Shown here piece by piece: positions 50,167 through 57,777 of a DNA stretch of 64,000 nt. Where the stretch lies: positions 1-64,000 of the forward strand of contig NZ_JBKHKJ010000021.1 in NCBI RefSeq assembly GCF_046546515.1, read 5' to 3'. The notes below the pieces were generated by a model, which worked only from the letters and a program-made list of their open reading frames with translations, did not search any database and was not told the origin of the DNA. Origin of the DNA: Parasediminibacterium sp046546515. Its GTDB lineage: Bacteria > Bacteroidota > Bacteroidia > Chitinophagales > Chitinophagaceae. Each line of letters starts with the position of its first letter. Within the stretch, counting starts at the first letter, position 1. The position numbers were made by a program, and so were the translations under genes.

Positions 50167-50573
50167 ATCGGCTCCAGATGGCAGGGCTTATTTTTCTTTG
50201 GGCCGCCACCTTCGGCTACTGTTTTACAAGCCAGGGGCAGCTTTTTGTAAACTGTTGGTTCGGCTTTGGTAGTATCTGCATCAAAACCTGCATTATTCAT
50301 TGCCAGGCGTATATCATCCACAGATACCCTGTCTGGCAAATATTGCACCCTTATTTCCCCTCCCAAAAGGTTAAATACCCATTTCAACATCCCATTTTCC
50401 ATGTTTACGTGGTTTTCCTTTATCAAGTAGCTTTCCAGCCTTTCCTTGCATTCCCAGCAACGCAGGTTGTCGGACTTTATGGTTACCCATTTTGGACCAG
50501 CGGCCATTACCTGCGCTTGAAGCTTTGAAAAAGCTAAGGCGGTGAATAAAATGACAAAAAATGCTTTTTTCAT
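50163..50573 (-). CDS. Exported HMA-like protein with CxxC
   Basis: This 136-aa protein has a signal peptide (MKKAFFVILFTALAFSKLQA) and a domain resembling heavy-metal-associated folds: IKSDNLRCWECKERLESYLI with CWEC at the metal-loop position, and DRVSVDDIRLAMNNAGFDAD as the C-terminal half. Two further Cys lie near the end. It may bind copper or another soft metal in the periplasm; no P-type ATPase is adjacent. The start is the ATG at 50573. Confidence 0.78.
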   Translation of the reverse strand: MKKAFFVILFTALAFSKLQAQVMAAGPKWVTIKSDNLRCWECKERLESYLIKENHVNMENGMLKWVFNLLGGEIRVQYLPDRVSVDDIRLAMNNAGFDADTTKAEPTVYKKLPLACKTVAEGGGPKKNKPCHLEPM

Positions 50574-50607
50574 ATTTTTCAATTCAACATTTAAAATTCA
50601 AAACAAC

Positions 50608-51237
50608 TTAGCTTCCCCATTCAGCAGGGCTTTTGCTCCATTCTAATAGCAATGCTTCTGTTTCTTTTGTGATTGTTCCTTTTTCTACTCCTAGGCCTAT
50701 TAAGGTACTGTAATCGCTCAAAGCAATAAAAGAAACCTCTGCTTTTGCAAAAGCTTCTTTTGCCACTTCAAAGCCATAATTAAAAATAGAAACCAGTGCT
50801 ACTACTTCCAGCCCAGCGGCTTTTAGCACTTCCACTACTTGTAGGCTGCTTTTGCCTGTAGAAACCAAGTCTTCTATTACTACTATCTTCTGCCCAGCCA
50901 TGTAATGGCCTTCTATCTGGTTGCCCAGCCCATGCTCCTTTGGCTTTGGCCGCACATATATATACGGCAGTTTTAGTTGGTCTGCCGCCATTACGCCCCA
51001 AGCTATGCCGGCCGTGGCCACGCCTGCAATAGCATCTGCATCCGGGTATTCGGAAAATATAACGTTGCACAATTCGCTTTTGATAAAATCCCTTACGAAG
51101 GGAAAAGAAAGCACTTTTCGGTTATCGCAATAGATAGGGCTTTTCCATCCGCTAGCCCATGTAAAAGGTTTTTCGGGGCTGAGTTTTACAGCGTTTACCT
51201 GCAATAATTTTTCGGCTATGGCTTTTTTATTTGTCAT
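50608..51237 (-). CDS. pyrE: Orotate phosphoribosyltransferase
   Basis: PyrE joins orotate and PRPP to give OMP in pyrimidine synthesis. The 209-aa protein shows SGWKSPIYCDNRKVLSFP near the start, YVRPKPKEHGLGNQIEG with catalytic Lys residues, and the PRPP loop VVIEDLVSTGKSS. The length is normal. The gene lies 34 bp downstream of a divergent region and upstream of the HMA-like gene on the same strand; the two are probably separate units or a loose pair. Confidence 0.96.
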   Translation of the reverse strand: MTNKKAIAEKLLQVNAVKLSPEKPFTWASGWKSPIYCDNRKVLSFPFVRDFIKSELCNVIFSEYPDADAIAGVATAGIAWGVMAADQLKLPYIYVRPKPKEHGLGNQIEGHYMAGQKIVVIEDLVSTGKSSLQVVEVLKAAGLEVVALVSIFNYGFEVAKEAFAKAEVSFIALSDYSTLIGLGVEKGTITKETEALLLEWSKSPAEWGS

Positions 51238-51317
51238 TTTACGAAAGTAAAGCCTATTTTGTGATTATATATTGATATTTTAAAAAATTGGAATCATTTT
51301 TGTTTAATTTTAAGAAT

Positions 51318-51761
51318 ATGAGTAAACCTATAATAATTGCAGCTGGTGGCCTCGTTTGGAACGAGCAAAATGAGCTTTTGATGATTTACAGGATGGACAA
51401 GTGGGACTTGCCAAAAGGCAAGTTGGACGAAGGTGAAACAATTGAGGAATGTGCCTTGAGGGAAGTACATGAAGAAACTGGCTTGCAGCAAGTAGTGCTT
51501 GGCGAGTTTATTGGCATAACACAGCACGAATATTACGACAAATACTTACATACAGATGCCATAAAAGAAAGCCACTGGTATTCTATGAAAACAGTTGGCG
51601 ACCAGTCTTTTATACCACAAACAGAAGAAGATATTACCGATATAAAATGGGTGAAGCCATCTGCAATCCATAAGTTTTTGCAAAATAGCTACCAGAATAT
51701 CGAGATTATCATCAAGCAATACTTTAGCAGGACATCTGAGTTGGAATTGGCAGGACTTTAG
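51318..51761 (+). CDS. Nudix hydrolase
   Basis: This 147-aa protein has a complete Nudix box in the span from GKLDEGETIEECAL through REVHEETGL (residues about 35-57), with the catalytic Glu pairs. The preceding LMIYRMDKWDLPKGK is typical of MutT/Ap4A-like members. The start MSKPIIIAAGGLVWNEQNEL is chosen over a frame opening at 51288. The substrate is not predictable. It is divergent from pyrE. Confidence 0.92.
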   Translation: MSKPIIIAAGGLVWNEQNELLMIYRMDKWDLPKGKLDEGETIEECALREVHEETGLQQVVLGEFIGITQHEYYDKYLHTDAIKESHWYSMKTVGDQSFIPQTEEDITDIKWVKPSAIHKFLQNSYQNIEIIIKQYFSRTSELELAGL

Positions 51762-51763
51762 TT

Positions 51764-51944
51764 TAATTGATAATTAATAATTTACAATTGATAATTAAGT
51801 TATAATCCTTAATTGCAAACCCCTTTGTGATGCAGGTGCAAGCGTGCCGCTTGTGCCTTGCAGGCAATCTTTTAACTAATTACACACCATAGGCGTGGAG
51901 CAGCCCTCAATTATTTGGTACAATGTACAAGATCAGCTTTGTAC
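51764..51944. other. Non-coding gap with word repeat
   Basis: TTGATAATTAATAATTTACA followed by ATTGATAATTAAG at 51768-51800 is a word repeat. A hairpin-like GCAAGCGTGCCGCTTGTGCC lies at 51839-51858. No gene is seen. Confidence 0.5.
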
Positions 51945-52670
51945 TTATTTGGTCAACTTCAAAGCTGTGTCTAGCCTTTGTGCTGCGTTGTCCCAATTGA
52001 TAATATTGAACAAAGCATCCACAAAATCAGTCCTTTTGTTTTTATATTTTAAGTAATAGGCATGTTCCCAAACATCAATAACCAACAAAGGGATTGCCCC
52101 CCATTGTGTTAGCTTTTCGTGGTTCTCGCATTGTAAAACAACTAAGCTATCTGTGTACGGTTGATAGGCAACTATTCCCCAGCCGTTTCCATCCACGTTT
52201 TTAGAAGTTTCTGCTATCAATCCTTTCAGTTTGTCGTAACTGCCAAAATTCTTTTCAATCCTTCTTTGTAGTTCACCTGTTGGGGAAGTTTTTTTATTGG
52301 TAAGGTTTGTCCAAAAGATAGAATGTAAAACGTGTGAGGAAAAGTGATAAGACAGTTTCTTTGTCCAAAAGTCAACTGTTTCTAAGTTGTTCTCATCTAG
52401 TGCTTTTTTAATCATCCCCAAATCTTTGTTTGCTGCTTTTACGGCCCCTCCATGATGGAAAGCATAATGTAGGTGCATGGTTTCTGCATCCATATAAGGC
52501 TCTAAAAAGTATTCACTGTAAGGTAATGCTTGTTGAATGTAATTGCCATTGGCATCTACCAACTTATCGATGTCGTTATTGACTAAGTTTTGTGAGAACG
52601 CATTTGTAGTGGTAAGCATTGATGCTGCGCCTAACAACGTGCCTGATTTTAAAAAGCTTGCCCTGTTCAT
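51945..52670 (-). CDS. Exported Fe/Mn superoxide dismutase
   Basis: This 241-aa protein has an export signal (MNRASFLKSGTLLGAASMLT) and a complete Fe/Mn-SOD. The metal ligands are in MHLHYAFHHGG, FSSHVLHSIFW and VIDVWEHAYYLKY (Asp and His). It converts superoxide in the periplasm or at the surface. Its start overlaps the chrA stop by 4 nt (ATGA), so it belongs to the chromate operon and may deal with superoxide formed during chromate reduction. Confidence 0.93.
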   Translation of the reverse strand: MNRASFLKSGTLLGAASMLTTTNAFSQNLVNNDIDKLVDANGNYIQQALPYSEYFLEPYMDAETMHLHYAFHHGGAVKAANKDLGMIKKALDENNLETVDFWTKKLSYHFSSHVLHSIFWTNLTNKKTSPTGELQRRIEKNFGSYDKLKGLIAETSKNVDGNGWGIVAYQPYTDSLVVLQCENHEKLTQWGAIPLLVIDVWEHAYYLKYKNKRTDFVDALFNIINWDNAAQRLDTALKLTK

Positions 52671-53833
52671 AAAATTAATTTAATGATGATGCCTAGCATT
52701 GCTGCAACTGCAATAATATGGGGTTCTTGTATTTTTTTGATGTAAAGTAAAGCAAGAATACTAGTAACGGCTATCAAAGCCGTTGGGATATCAATAATAC
52801 TTCTTGTGGCAATAACAACAACTGCACCTACCAAAGCCCCAACTACTGCGGCAGTAATACCGCTAACAAAAGCTTTTATAGACTCATTCTTTGCTATTTT
52901 TTTAAAATAAGGTGCTTGGATTACGGTAAGCAAGTAACAAGGTAAAAAGGTAGCCATTGCAGCCACAGATGCACCAGGAAAACCTGCAACCAAATAACCA
53001 ATAAACCCAACTGTGATAACAACAGGCCCTGGAGTAATCATAGCCACTGCCACAGCATCTACAAATTGTTGTTCTGAAAGCCAATGATTTTCTGTTACAA
53101 CCCCTGCATGCAAAAAAGGCACAATAGCCAACCCACTTCCAAAAACAAATGTACCCGCCTTTGCAAAGAAGATGGCAATTTTTATTAGTTTCTCATTTTC
53201 ATAATCCCAAAAGCCAATTTGCAAAAGCACAAAAGTATTTGCAGTAGTTTTTGACAACCATTTGGGCGGTGCTTTCACATACATATATATAAGCCCTGCG
53301 GCTATAAACAACAGTACCTGTTCTTGTTTTGTAAAGAACGTGAGGGCGGCGGCAATAATAAAAAACAACCAAAGCAACCAGTTTTGTTTAAAGGATTCTA
53401 TATTGAACTTGCCAATAGATTTAATGGTAAGTTTATAAGAACTGTTGGCTATAATGCCTATAACTGCAGCACCTACGCCATAAAAAACTGCTTGCATCCA
53501 TGCAATGCCGCCATACAATTTGTACGCCATGCCCAGCAAGACCACCATTATAAAAGACGGCACAACAAACGCAATACCCACCAAAGTAGCCCCTAGGATG
53601 CGATAATGAACAAAGCCAAGGTAAATGCACAATTGGGCAGCCAATGGCCCTGGGGCTAATTGTGCCAAAGCCAACCCTTGCTTAAAATCTTCATCTGCTA
53701 TCCACTTCCTTGTTTCTACCAAATCTTTGTGCATATAGCCCACCAAAGCCACTGGGCCGCCAAAACCAATAGACCCAAGCCTCAGGAAATATAAAACGAG
53801 TTGCTGTAAAGAATAGGTTGGTTGGTTGGTCAT
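52667..53833 (-). CDS. chrA: Chromate transporter, two-domain ChrA
   Basis: This 388-aa CHR-family efflux protein starts MTNQPTYSLQQLVLYFLRLG. Each half has the CHR block: FLRLGSIGFGGPVALVGYMH with QLAPGPLAAQLCIYLG in the first, and FFAKAGTFVFGSGLAIVPFL with AMITPGPVVITVGFIGYL in the second, so it is a fused, long-chain ChrA. It expels chromate using the proton motive force. Frames upstream to 54055 run into the neighbouring gene and are rejected. The gene order is chrB-AraC, outer-membrane protein, chrA, sod. Confidence 0.96.
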   Translation of the reverse strand: MTNQPTYSLQQLVLYFLRLGSIGFGGPVALVGYMHKDLVETRKWIADEDFKQGLALAQLAPGPLAAQLCIYLGFVHYRILGATLVGIAFVVPSFIMVVLLGMAYKLYGGIAWMQAVFYGVGAAVIGIIANSSYKLTIKSIGKFNIESFKQNWLLWLFFIIAAALTFFTKQEQVLLFIAAGLIYMYVKAPPKWLSKTTANTFVLLQIGFWDYENEKLIKIAIFFAKAGTFVFGSGLAIVPFLHAGVVTENHWLSEQQFVDAVAVAMITPGPVVITVGFIGYLVAGFPGASVAAMATFLPCYLLTVIQAPYFKKIAKNESIKAFVSGITAAVVGALVGAVVVIATRSIIDIPTALIAVTSILALLYIKKIQEPHIIAVAAMLGIIIKLIL

Positions 53834-53843
53834 AAAGTGTTTT

Positions 53844-54335
53844 TTAAAATACAATACCAAATTGCACTGCCAAAGTAAGGGATGTTGGCTGGTTATTGCC
53901 AAAACGAACAGGCATGGGGAGAGAAAGATAGTAACTGCAATTGTTGGCTTTAATAATTGTTTTGTTAATGATAGGTGTAAGGCCATACCTGCCTGAAGTT
54001 TCAAATGCAGCCCTGCCAATAAAAGTAAACCCATCACCAAGCGAAACAAGCACACCAGGATGAATCAATAGATTGCTCATTTTGCTGATGGTTTTGTCAG
54101 ACTTTACATAGGGTATCATTTCTAATGAATAGCCAATCTTTTTTGTTTTCCAAACATTGATGCCCGTAGGAAATCCTACGAGATAATAGTCTTTGAAGTT
54201 ATAAACGGGCTTATCGCTACTGATGGTAACAATAGGATGCACCACACCAAAGAAAGTGGTTGTTTTAGGGTAAGTGGTTTGTGAAAACAAGGATATACTT
54301 AACAAAACGAATCCTAAAAGTAATAAAATACGCAT
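53844..54335 (-). CDS. Outer-membrane-like protein in the chromate operon
   Basis: This 163-aa protein has a signal peptide (MRILLLLGFVLLSISLFSQ) and beta-strand-rich sequence ending SLTLAVQFGIVF, whose terminal Phe suits outer-membrane barrels. No family is recognised. It lies between the regulator (64 bp) and chrA (10 bp) on the same strand. It may provide an outer-membrane step for chromate resistance, which is inference. Confidence 0.78.
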   Translation of the reverse strand: MRILLLLGFVLLSISLFSQTTYPKTTTFFGVVHPIVTISSDKPVYNFKDYYLVGFPTGINVWKTKKIGYSLEMIPYVKSDKTISKMSNLLIHPGVLVSLGDGFTFIGRAAFETSGRYGLTPIINKTIIKANNCSYYLSLPMPVRFGNNQPTSLTLAVQFGIVF

Positions 54336-54399
54336 AAGGTCAATATATTTTAGTGATTAATTCCAAAACTATTGGTACCATGCACTAATAAATAGAACG

Positions 54400-55263
54400 T
54401 TATTTACGTTTTGTATCTGCGTTACTTTTTTTTATTTCTTTTCTAAAATCAGATGGATTTTTACCCGTGTGTTTCTTGAAGATGCGTGTAAAATGGCTTT
54501 GGTCTGAAAAGCCCGTTAGGTAAGCTATTTCAGTAAGCGAATAGTTAGGGTTTTTTATCAATTCAATTGCTTTGTCTATACGGAGCTTGCGGACGTAATC
54601 GCCAAAATTCAAGTCTTCAAAATACTTGGAGAACGCTCGCGATATATAAGCTGGGTTCAACTCAAGGCTTTCTGAAATCTTTTTTAGGTCAAATGTAAAT
54701 TGTGTGTCTATCTGGTCTTGCAGGATTTCTTTTAATTCTTCTACCCAATTGGGTATTTTCTTATTGTCTTTTTCTTGTACTATTTTACTGTAAACATCGT
54801 GCAAAAGATTTTCAAAAGGGCTATTCAGTAAATGCTTTTGATTGCGCAAATGGGTAGCCCAACTATACAAGGCGTCGTAAATAACCATTCCTGTTTCTAG
54901 CAACTCGTAGTCATCTTTTATATTAAAAGATAGCCCTGCCGAAATTGCCCAAAGCCCCGATGCTTCTCTTGCAAGGCCGTGCTTGTCAGTATCTGCGCCT
55001 CGAACAATGTTTGCAATAACAAGTATGGCTGGGTCATCTATTTTATATTTTTTTACAATGTAATCAAAAGTGCATTGGCTGCCATAATGTGTAAATTCCA
55101 CATAGGGGATATCAAAAGGCGTAGCCTCCAATTCTTTTGATTTCTCCATTACCTGATGGAATGGCACATATATAAACTCGGCTTCTTTGTCAATAAATTT
55201 CTTTATCAACCAAGGGCAAGCAAGCCTATCTATCTTGGGGCGTTCACGTGTTATCCATTTCAT
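54400..55263 (-). CDS. ChrB-domain / AraC-HTH fusion regulator
   Basis: This 287-aa protein joins two domains. Residues 1-150 match the C-terminal part of the chromate resistance protein ChrB (MKWITRERPKIDRLACPWLI, EFIYVPFHQV, EATPFDIPYVEFTHYGSQCT, IVRGADTDKHGLAREASGLW). Residues about 180-275 are an AraC-type double HTH (SLTEIAYLTGFSDQSHFTRI, FKKHTGKNPSDFRKE). ChrB normally senses chromate and represses chr genes; here the sensing part appears to drive an AraC activator. It is the first gene of the operon. Confidence 0.9.
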   Translation of the reverse strand: MKWITRERPKIDRLACPWLIKKFIDKEAEFIYVPFHQVMEKSKELEATPFDIPYVEFTHYGSQCTFDYIVKKYKIDDPAILVIANIVRGADTDKHGLAREASGLWAISAGLSFNIKDDYELLETGMVIYDALYSWATHLRNQKHLLNSPFENLLHDVYSKIVQEKDNKKIPNWVEELKEILQDQIDTQFTFDLKKISESLELNPAYISRAFSKYFEDLNFGDYVRKLRIDKAIELIKNPNYSLTEIAYLTGFSDQSHFTRIFKKHTGKNPSDFRKEIKKSNADTKRK

Positions 55264-55324
55264 TTTTTCTTAAAATCTATTAAATCAAAGGCATTACTAG
55301 CGAGTAAAGAAAAACCAGACCACT

Positions 55325-55355
55325 CATAATTCATAACTTATAACTCATAATTAAT
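55325..55355. repeat. AT-rich word repeat (TCATAATTCATAACTTATAA)
   Basis: A single-orientation run of TTCATAACTTATAACTCATA words, touching the holA stop codon. Same family as 9321-9345 and 29930-29966. Confidence 0.5.
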
Positions 55356-56354
55356 TTATGCCATCATTTTCACTATCAATTCTTTCATTAAATCTGCATC
55401 TTCTGTGCCAGTATCGTTGATACCAATGCCACGAAGATTATATTCATGCAGCAATAGCAATATTGCTTCTACGCCCTGCTGTTTATAATTGCGGGCAGCT
55501 TCCTGGTAGCTTTTTACAAAAAAGGGCGATACGCCCAATAAAGAAGCTACCTCTTTTTCATCGTTGCTTTGGATACCAAATGCCATATATACTTTGCTAA
55601 AAAAATTGTACAAGGCGGGCAACACCATTTGTATGGGTGCCGATTTTGGGTTGGCAGCAAAATACTGGTTGATTCGGATGGCCTTTGGCAGGTTCTTTTT
55701 AGCCAATGCTTCCTGTAGTTCAAACACATTGAATTCTTTGCTTACGCCAATGTATTTTTCAATATCATCCTCGGTAATTGTTTTCCTGCTGCCAAGGTTC
55801 ACGGCCAGTTTTTCAATCTCGTTCTGCATACGGCTTAGGTCGTTGCCAATATGATCCACCAACAGCAGCAATGCTTTTTGATCAATGCCTAGCCCGTGCA
55901 TTTGTATCATTTGCCCTGCCCAACCAGGCAATTGACTGTCGTATAGTTTTTTAGTGGAAAGCAATTCTCCTTTTGCTTTTACCGTCTTGGCAAATTTTGT
56001 ACGGGCATCTAGTTTTTTCTCTTTATAGCTTATTACAAATATAGTAGAACCCAAAGGGCTATTGATATAGCTTTCCAGTCGCTCTATGTCTTTCATGTGC
56101 TGTGCTTCTTTCAGCACCACTACCTGCCTTTCGGCAAACATGGGGTAACGCTTGCAAGAGTTTAGCACATCGGCCCAGTTGGCATCCTTGCCATAATAAA
56201 CAGTGAGGTTAAACCCTGCTTCTGCCTCGCTCAATATCTTATGCTCGGCATAAGCTACTATTTCATCAATAAAATAAGGCTCCTCCCCTTCTAGCCAATA
56301 AACAGGCTTGAAATTTTTCTTCTTAAAATCCGCAATAATATGCTCTGCTGACAT
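55356..56354 (-). CDS. holA: DNA polymerase III subunit delta
   Basis: The delta subunit opens the sliding clamp during loading. This 332-aa protein starts MSAEHIIADFKKKNFKPVYW. It has LEGEEPYFIDEIVAYAE near the start, a degenerate AAA+ module (VVLKEAQHMKDIERLESYIN), NDLSRMQNEIEKLAVNLG, and the C-terminal collar helices. The start is supported by a -7 box ending 5 nt upstream. Confidence 0.94.
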   Translation of the reverse strand: MSAEHIIADFKKKNFKPVYWLEGEEPYFIDEIVAYAEHKILSEAEAGFNLTVYYGKDANWADVLNSCKRYPMFAERQVVVLKEAQHMKDIERLESYINSPLGSTIFVISYKEKKLDARTKFAKTVKAKGELLSTKKLYDSQLPGWAGQMIQMHGLGIDQKALLLLVDHIGNDLSRMQNEIEKLAVNLGSRKTITEDDIEKYIGVSKEFNVFELQEALAKKNLPKAIRINQYFAANPKSAPIQMVLPALYNFFSKVYMAFGIQSNDEKEVASLLGVSPFFVKSYQEAARNYKQQGVEAILLLLHEYNLRGIGINDTGTEDADLMKELIVKMMA

Positions 56355-56359
56355 GGCTG

Positions 56360-56367
56360 CAAATGTA
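56360..56367 (-). promoter_or_regulatory. -7 box of holA
   Basis: TACATTTG (minus strand) fits TAnnTTTG and is separated from the holA ATG by CAGCC only. The transcript is likely leaderless or nearly so. Confidence 0.5.
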
Positions 56368-56680
56368 AGGCTAATTCTTTTTTTTGAGGCACTGATGAAC
56401 GTCAAGGGTGCATTTCAAATCTTCGCTTTTTATTTATCAGGAACATAGATAAATGATGGTAATAGCCCCACAAACCCTTCAACCTCACCCCAGCCAGACC
56501 TCACCCCAACCCTCTCCAAAGGGAGTGGGGGAAAGAACAAGGAAAGAGGGGAAATTGAAGATCTAAACGAAGATTTGAACTGGTTTATTTTTTGTTTTTC
56601 GGTGGTTTAATTTTTTTTGCTATCTTCTTTTTTGCCTGTAACTCATTGATATTCAGTTATTTGTATTTTTTTTGCCTCAT
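56368..56680. repeat. Non-coding DNA with a degraded CCTCACCCCAACCC repeat
   Basis: CCTCACCCCAGCCAGACCTC at 56484-56503, continuing CACCCCAACCCTCTCCAAAG, is a worn copy of the unit found in leuS. TGTAACTCATTGA at 56638-56650 also occurs upstream of the HTH gene at 24371-24384. No gene is seen. Confidence 0.6.
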
Positions 56681-56767
56681 TTTTTATGATAATAAAAGTG
56701 AATTTTATGATAGTTTATTGATAATAGAATGATAGTTTTATGTTAGGAAACTAATAGTTTATTGATA
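56681..56767. repeat. 11-bp phased array (GTTTATTGATA type)
   Basis: Units end with ATGATA/TTGATA at 11-bp steps: TTTTTATGATA, a 10-bp spacer unit, ATTTTATGATA, GTTTATTGATA, ATAGAATGATA, GTTTTATGTTA, GGAAACTAATA, GTTTATTGATA. TAGTTTA recurs exactly every 22 bp (56711, 56733, 56755). It ends 97 bp before the 177-bp palindrome. Confidence 0.8.
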
Positions 56768-56864
56768 AGAAACCTATAAGATTTTGATGGTGGATTATCA
56801 TTTTCCCAAGACAACTAATATCCGATGCAGGAGGAAAGGCCAAGATGCCCCTAGTTGCTCCTTT

Positions 56865-57041
56865 AACCCGGATTTTGCAGTTGAAATCTATTGCAAGACT
56901 CAACTTCTTCAAACACAAGCATTTGCTTGATTTTTTGGCCTTGCCATAGTACACTATGTTTTCGACCAAAAATTCGGCTCAAATACTTGTATTTATTGCA
57001 TTTGAGCCTTTCATAACGAAGTCAACTGCATAATCCGGGTT
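56865..57041. mobile_element. 177-bp palindromic element, copy 3
   Basis: The same length as copy 1, with inverted ends AACCCGGATTTTGCAGTTGA and TCAACTGCATAATCCGGGTT (one mismatch). Frames inside it (for example 56979-57164) are by-products of the palindrome. Confidence 0.85.
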
Positions 57042-57082
57042 TAATGCAAAATTGGTATGAATAGATATATAGCCCAAAATAA

Positions 57083-57143
57083 AAATCCTATATGGGGGAA
57101 ATATGCCCCCATAAGCGTCCCAAAATGCCCCCATAGTGGGGTA
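57083..57143. repeat. 61-bp palindrome, second copy
   Basis: AAATCCTATATGGGGG then AAATATGCCCCCATAAG and CCCAAAATGCCCCCATA match the reverse complement of 24713-24773. The right arm has decayed. Confidence 0.75.
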
Positions 57144-57193
57144 GCGTATATACACAAATATCATTGAAGGAGATGTTGCCCTCTAACATATAA

Positions 57194-57235
57194 ACCTCAC
57201 CCCCCCACCCCCCCTCCAAAGGCGAGGGGGAGCCA
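57194..57235. repeat. Degraded CCTCACCCC palindromic repeat
   Basis: CCTCACCCCCCCACCCCCCC followed by TCCAAAGGCGAGGGGGAG keeps the TCCAAAGG core and the CCTCACCCC lead of the leuS repeat, with homopolymer drift. Confidence 0.6.
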
Positions 57236-57429
57236 ACCCTTGACAAAATGCAAGAGGTTTTATGATAAATTTACCTTGCAGCTATCTATTTTGGTTAAAC
57301 TAAAAAGGCTAAAAAGATGTGTGTATACCCTAGCATAGTGGGGGAAAACCTGAATTGCTATAACAATTGTAAACCCACAAGCACCTCAAAAAAAGAATAA
57401 GCCAAATGCAAGGAAGGGGGCAGTCAATA
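57236..57429. other. Non-coding DNA before the secreted-protein terminator
   Basis: Nothing further is recognised in this stretch; no gene, promoter or repeat family. Confidence 0.4.
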
Positions 57430-57474
57430 AAAAAAAGGAGCAGCAGCTAATAAAAGCTACCACCCCTTTTTTTA
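57430..57474 (-). terminator. Terminator after the small secreted gene
   Basis: On the minus strand, GGGTGGTAGCT pairs with AGCTGCTGCTCC (several G-T wobbles) around TTTATT and is followed by eight T. It ends the transcript of the small secreted protein and perhaps of the two surface-protein genes upstream. Confidence 0.75.
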
Positions 57475-57495
57475 TTTTGATTAATACTTATACTG

Positions 57496-57756
57496 CTAAC
57501 TAGCAAGCACCAGCTTCTTTTGTTTAATGGCTGCATAGCCAACCCCAGCAACCAGCAGCATCACGCTCATGTTCCTGTCAAGGGGTACAACTGGCCCGTC
57601 TGGTGTTCCTTCGCCACCGCCTCCGCCTGTAGTACCGGGGCCACCGGGTGTGTCAGCTGGTGTCTGTGCCTTTGCTGCAGTATGCAGTATTATAGCCAAT
57701 GCAAAGCATAAGGTTATTTTTCCTACTTGTTTTACTATTTTTTTATATGCTTGCAT
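57496..57756 (-). CDS. Small secreted protein with PxD-helix-KK tail
   Basis: This 86-aa protein has a signal peptide (ITLCFALAIILHTAAKAQ), a Pro/Gly-rich linker (TPGGPGTTGGGGGEG) and a short tail VPLDRNMSVMLLVAGVGYAA followed by IKQKK. The tail has the form PxD, hydrophobic helix, basic end, and resembles the PID-CTERM-type sorting tails known from Bacteroidota. Almost nothing but signal, linker and tail remains, so it may be a structural or processed surface peptide. It lies 21 bp downstream of a T9SS protein gene on the same strand. Confidence 0.75.
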   Translation of the reverse strand: MQAYKKIVKQVGKITLCFALAIILHTAAKAQTPADTPGGPGTTGGGGGEGTPDGPVVPLDRNMSVMLLVAGVGYAAIKQKKLVLAS

Positions 57757-57777
57757 ATTGCTTGTTTTAAAATTATT

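Noticed and set aside
56751..57164. Two minus-strand frames of 61 and 72 codons
   Set aside because: Both are produced by the 177-bp palindrome and flanking array; no protein-like pattern, promoter or conservation is visible.
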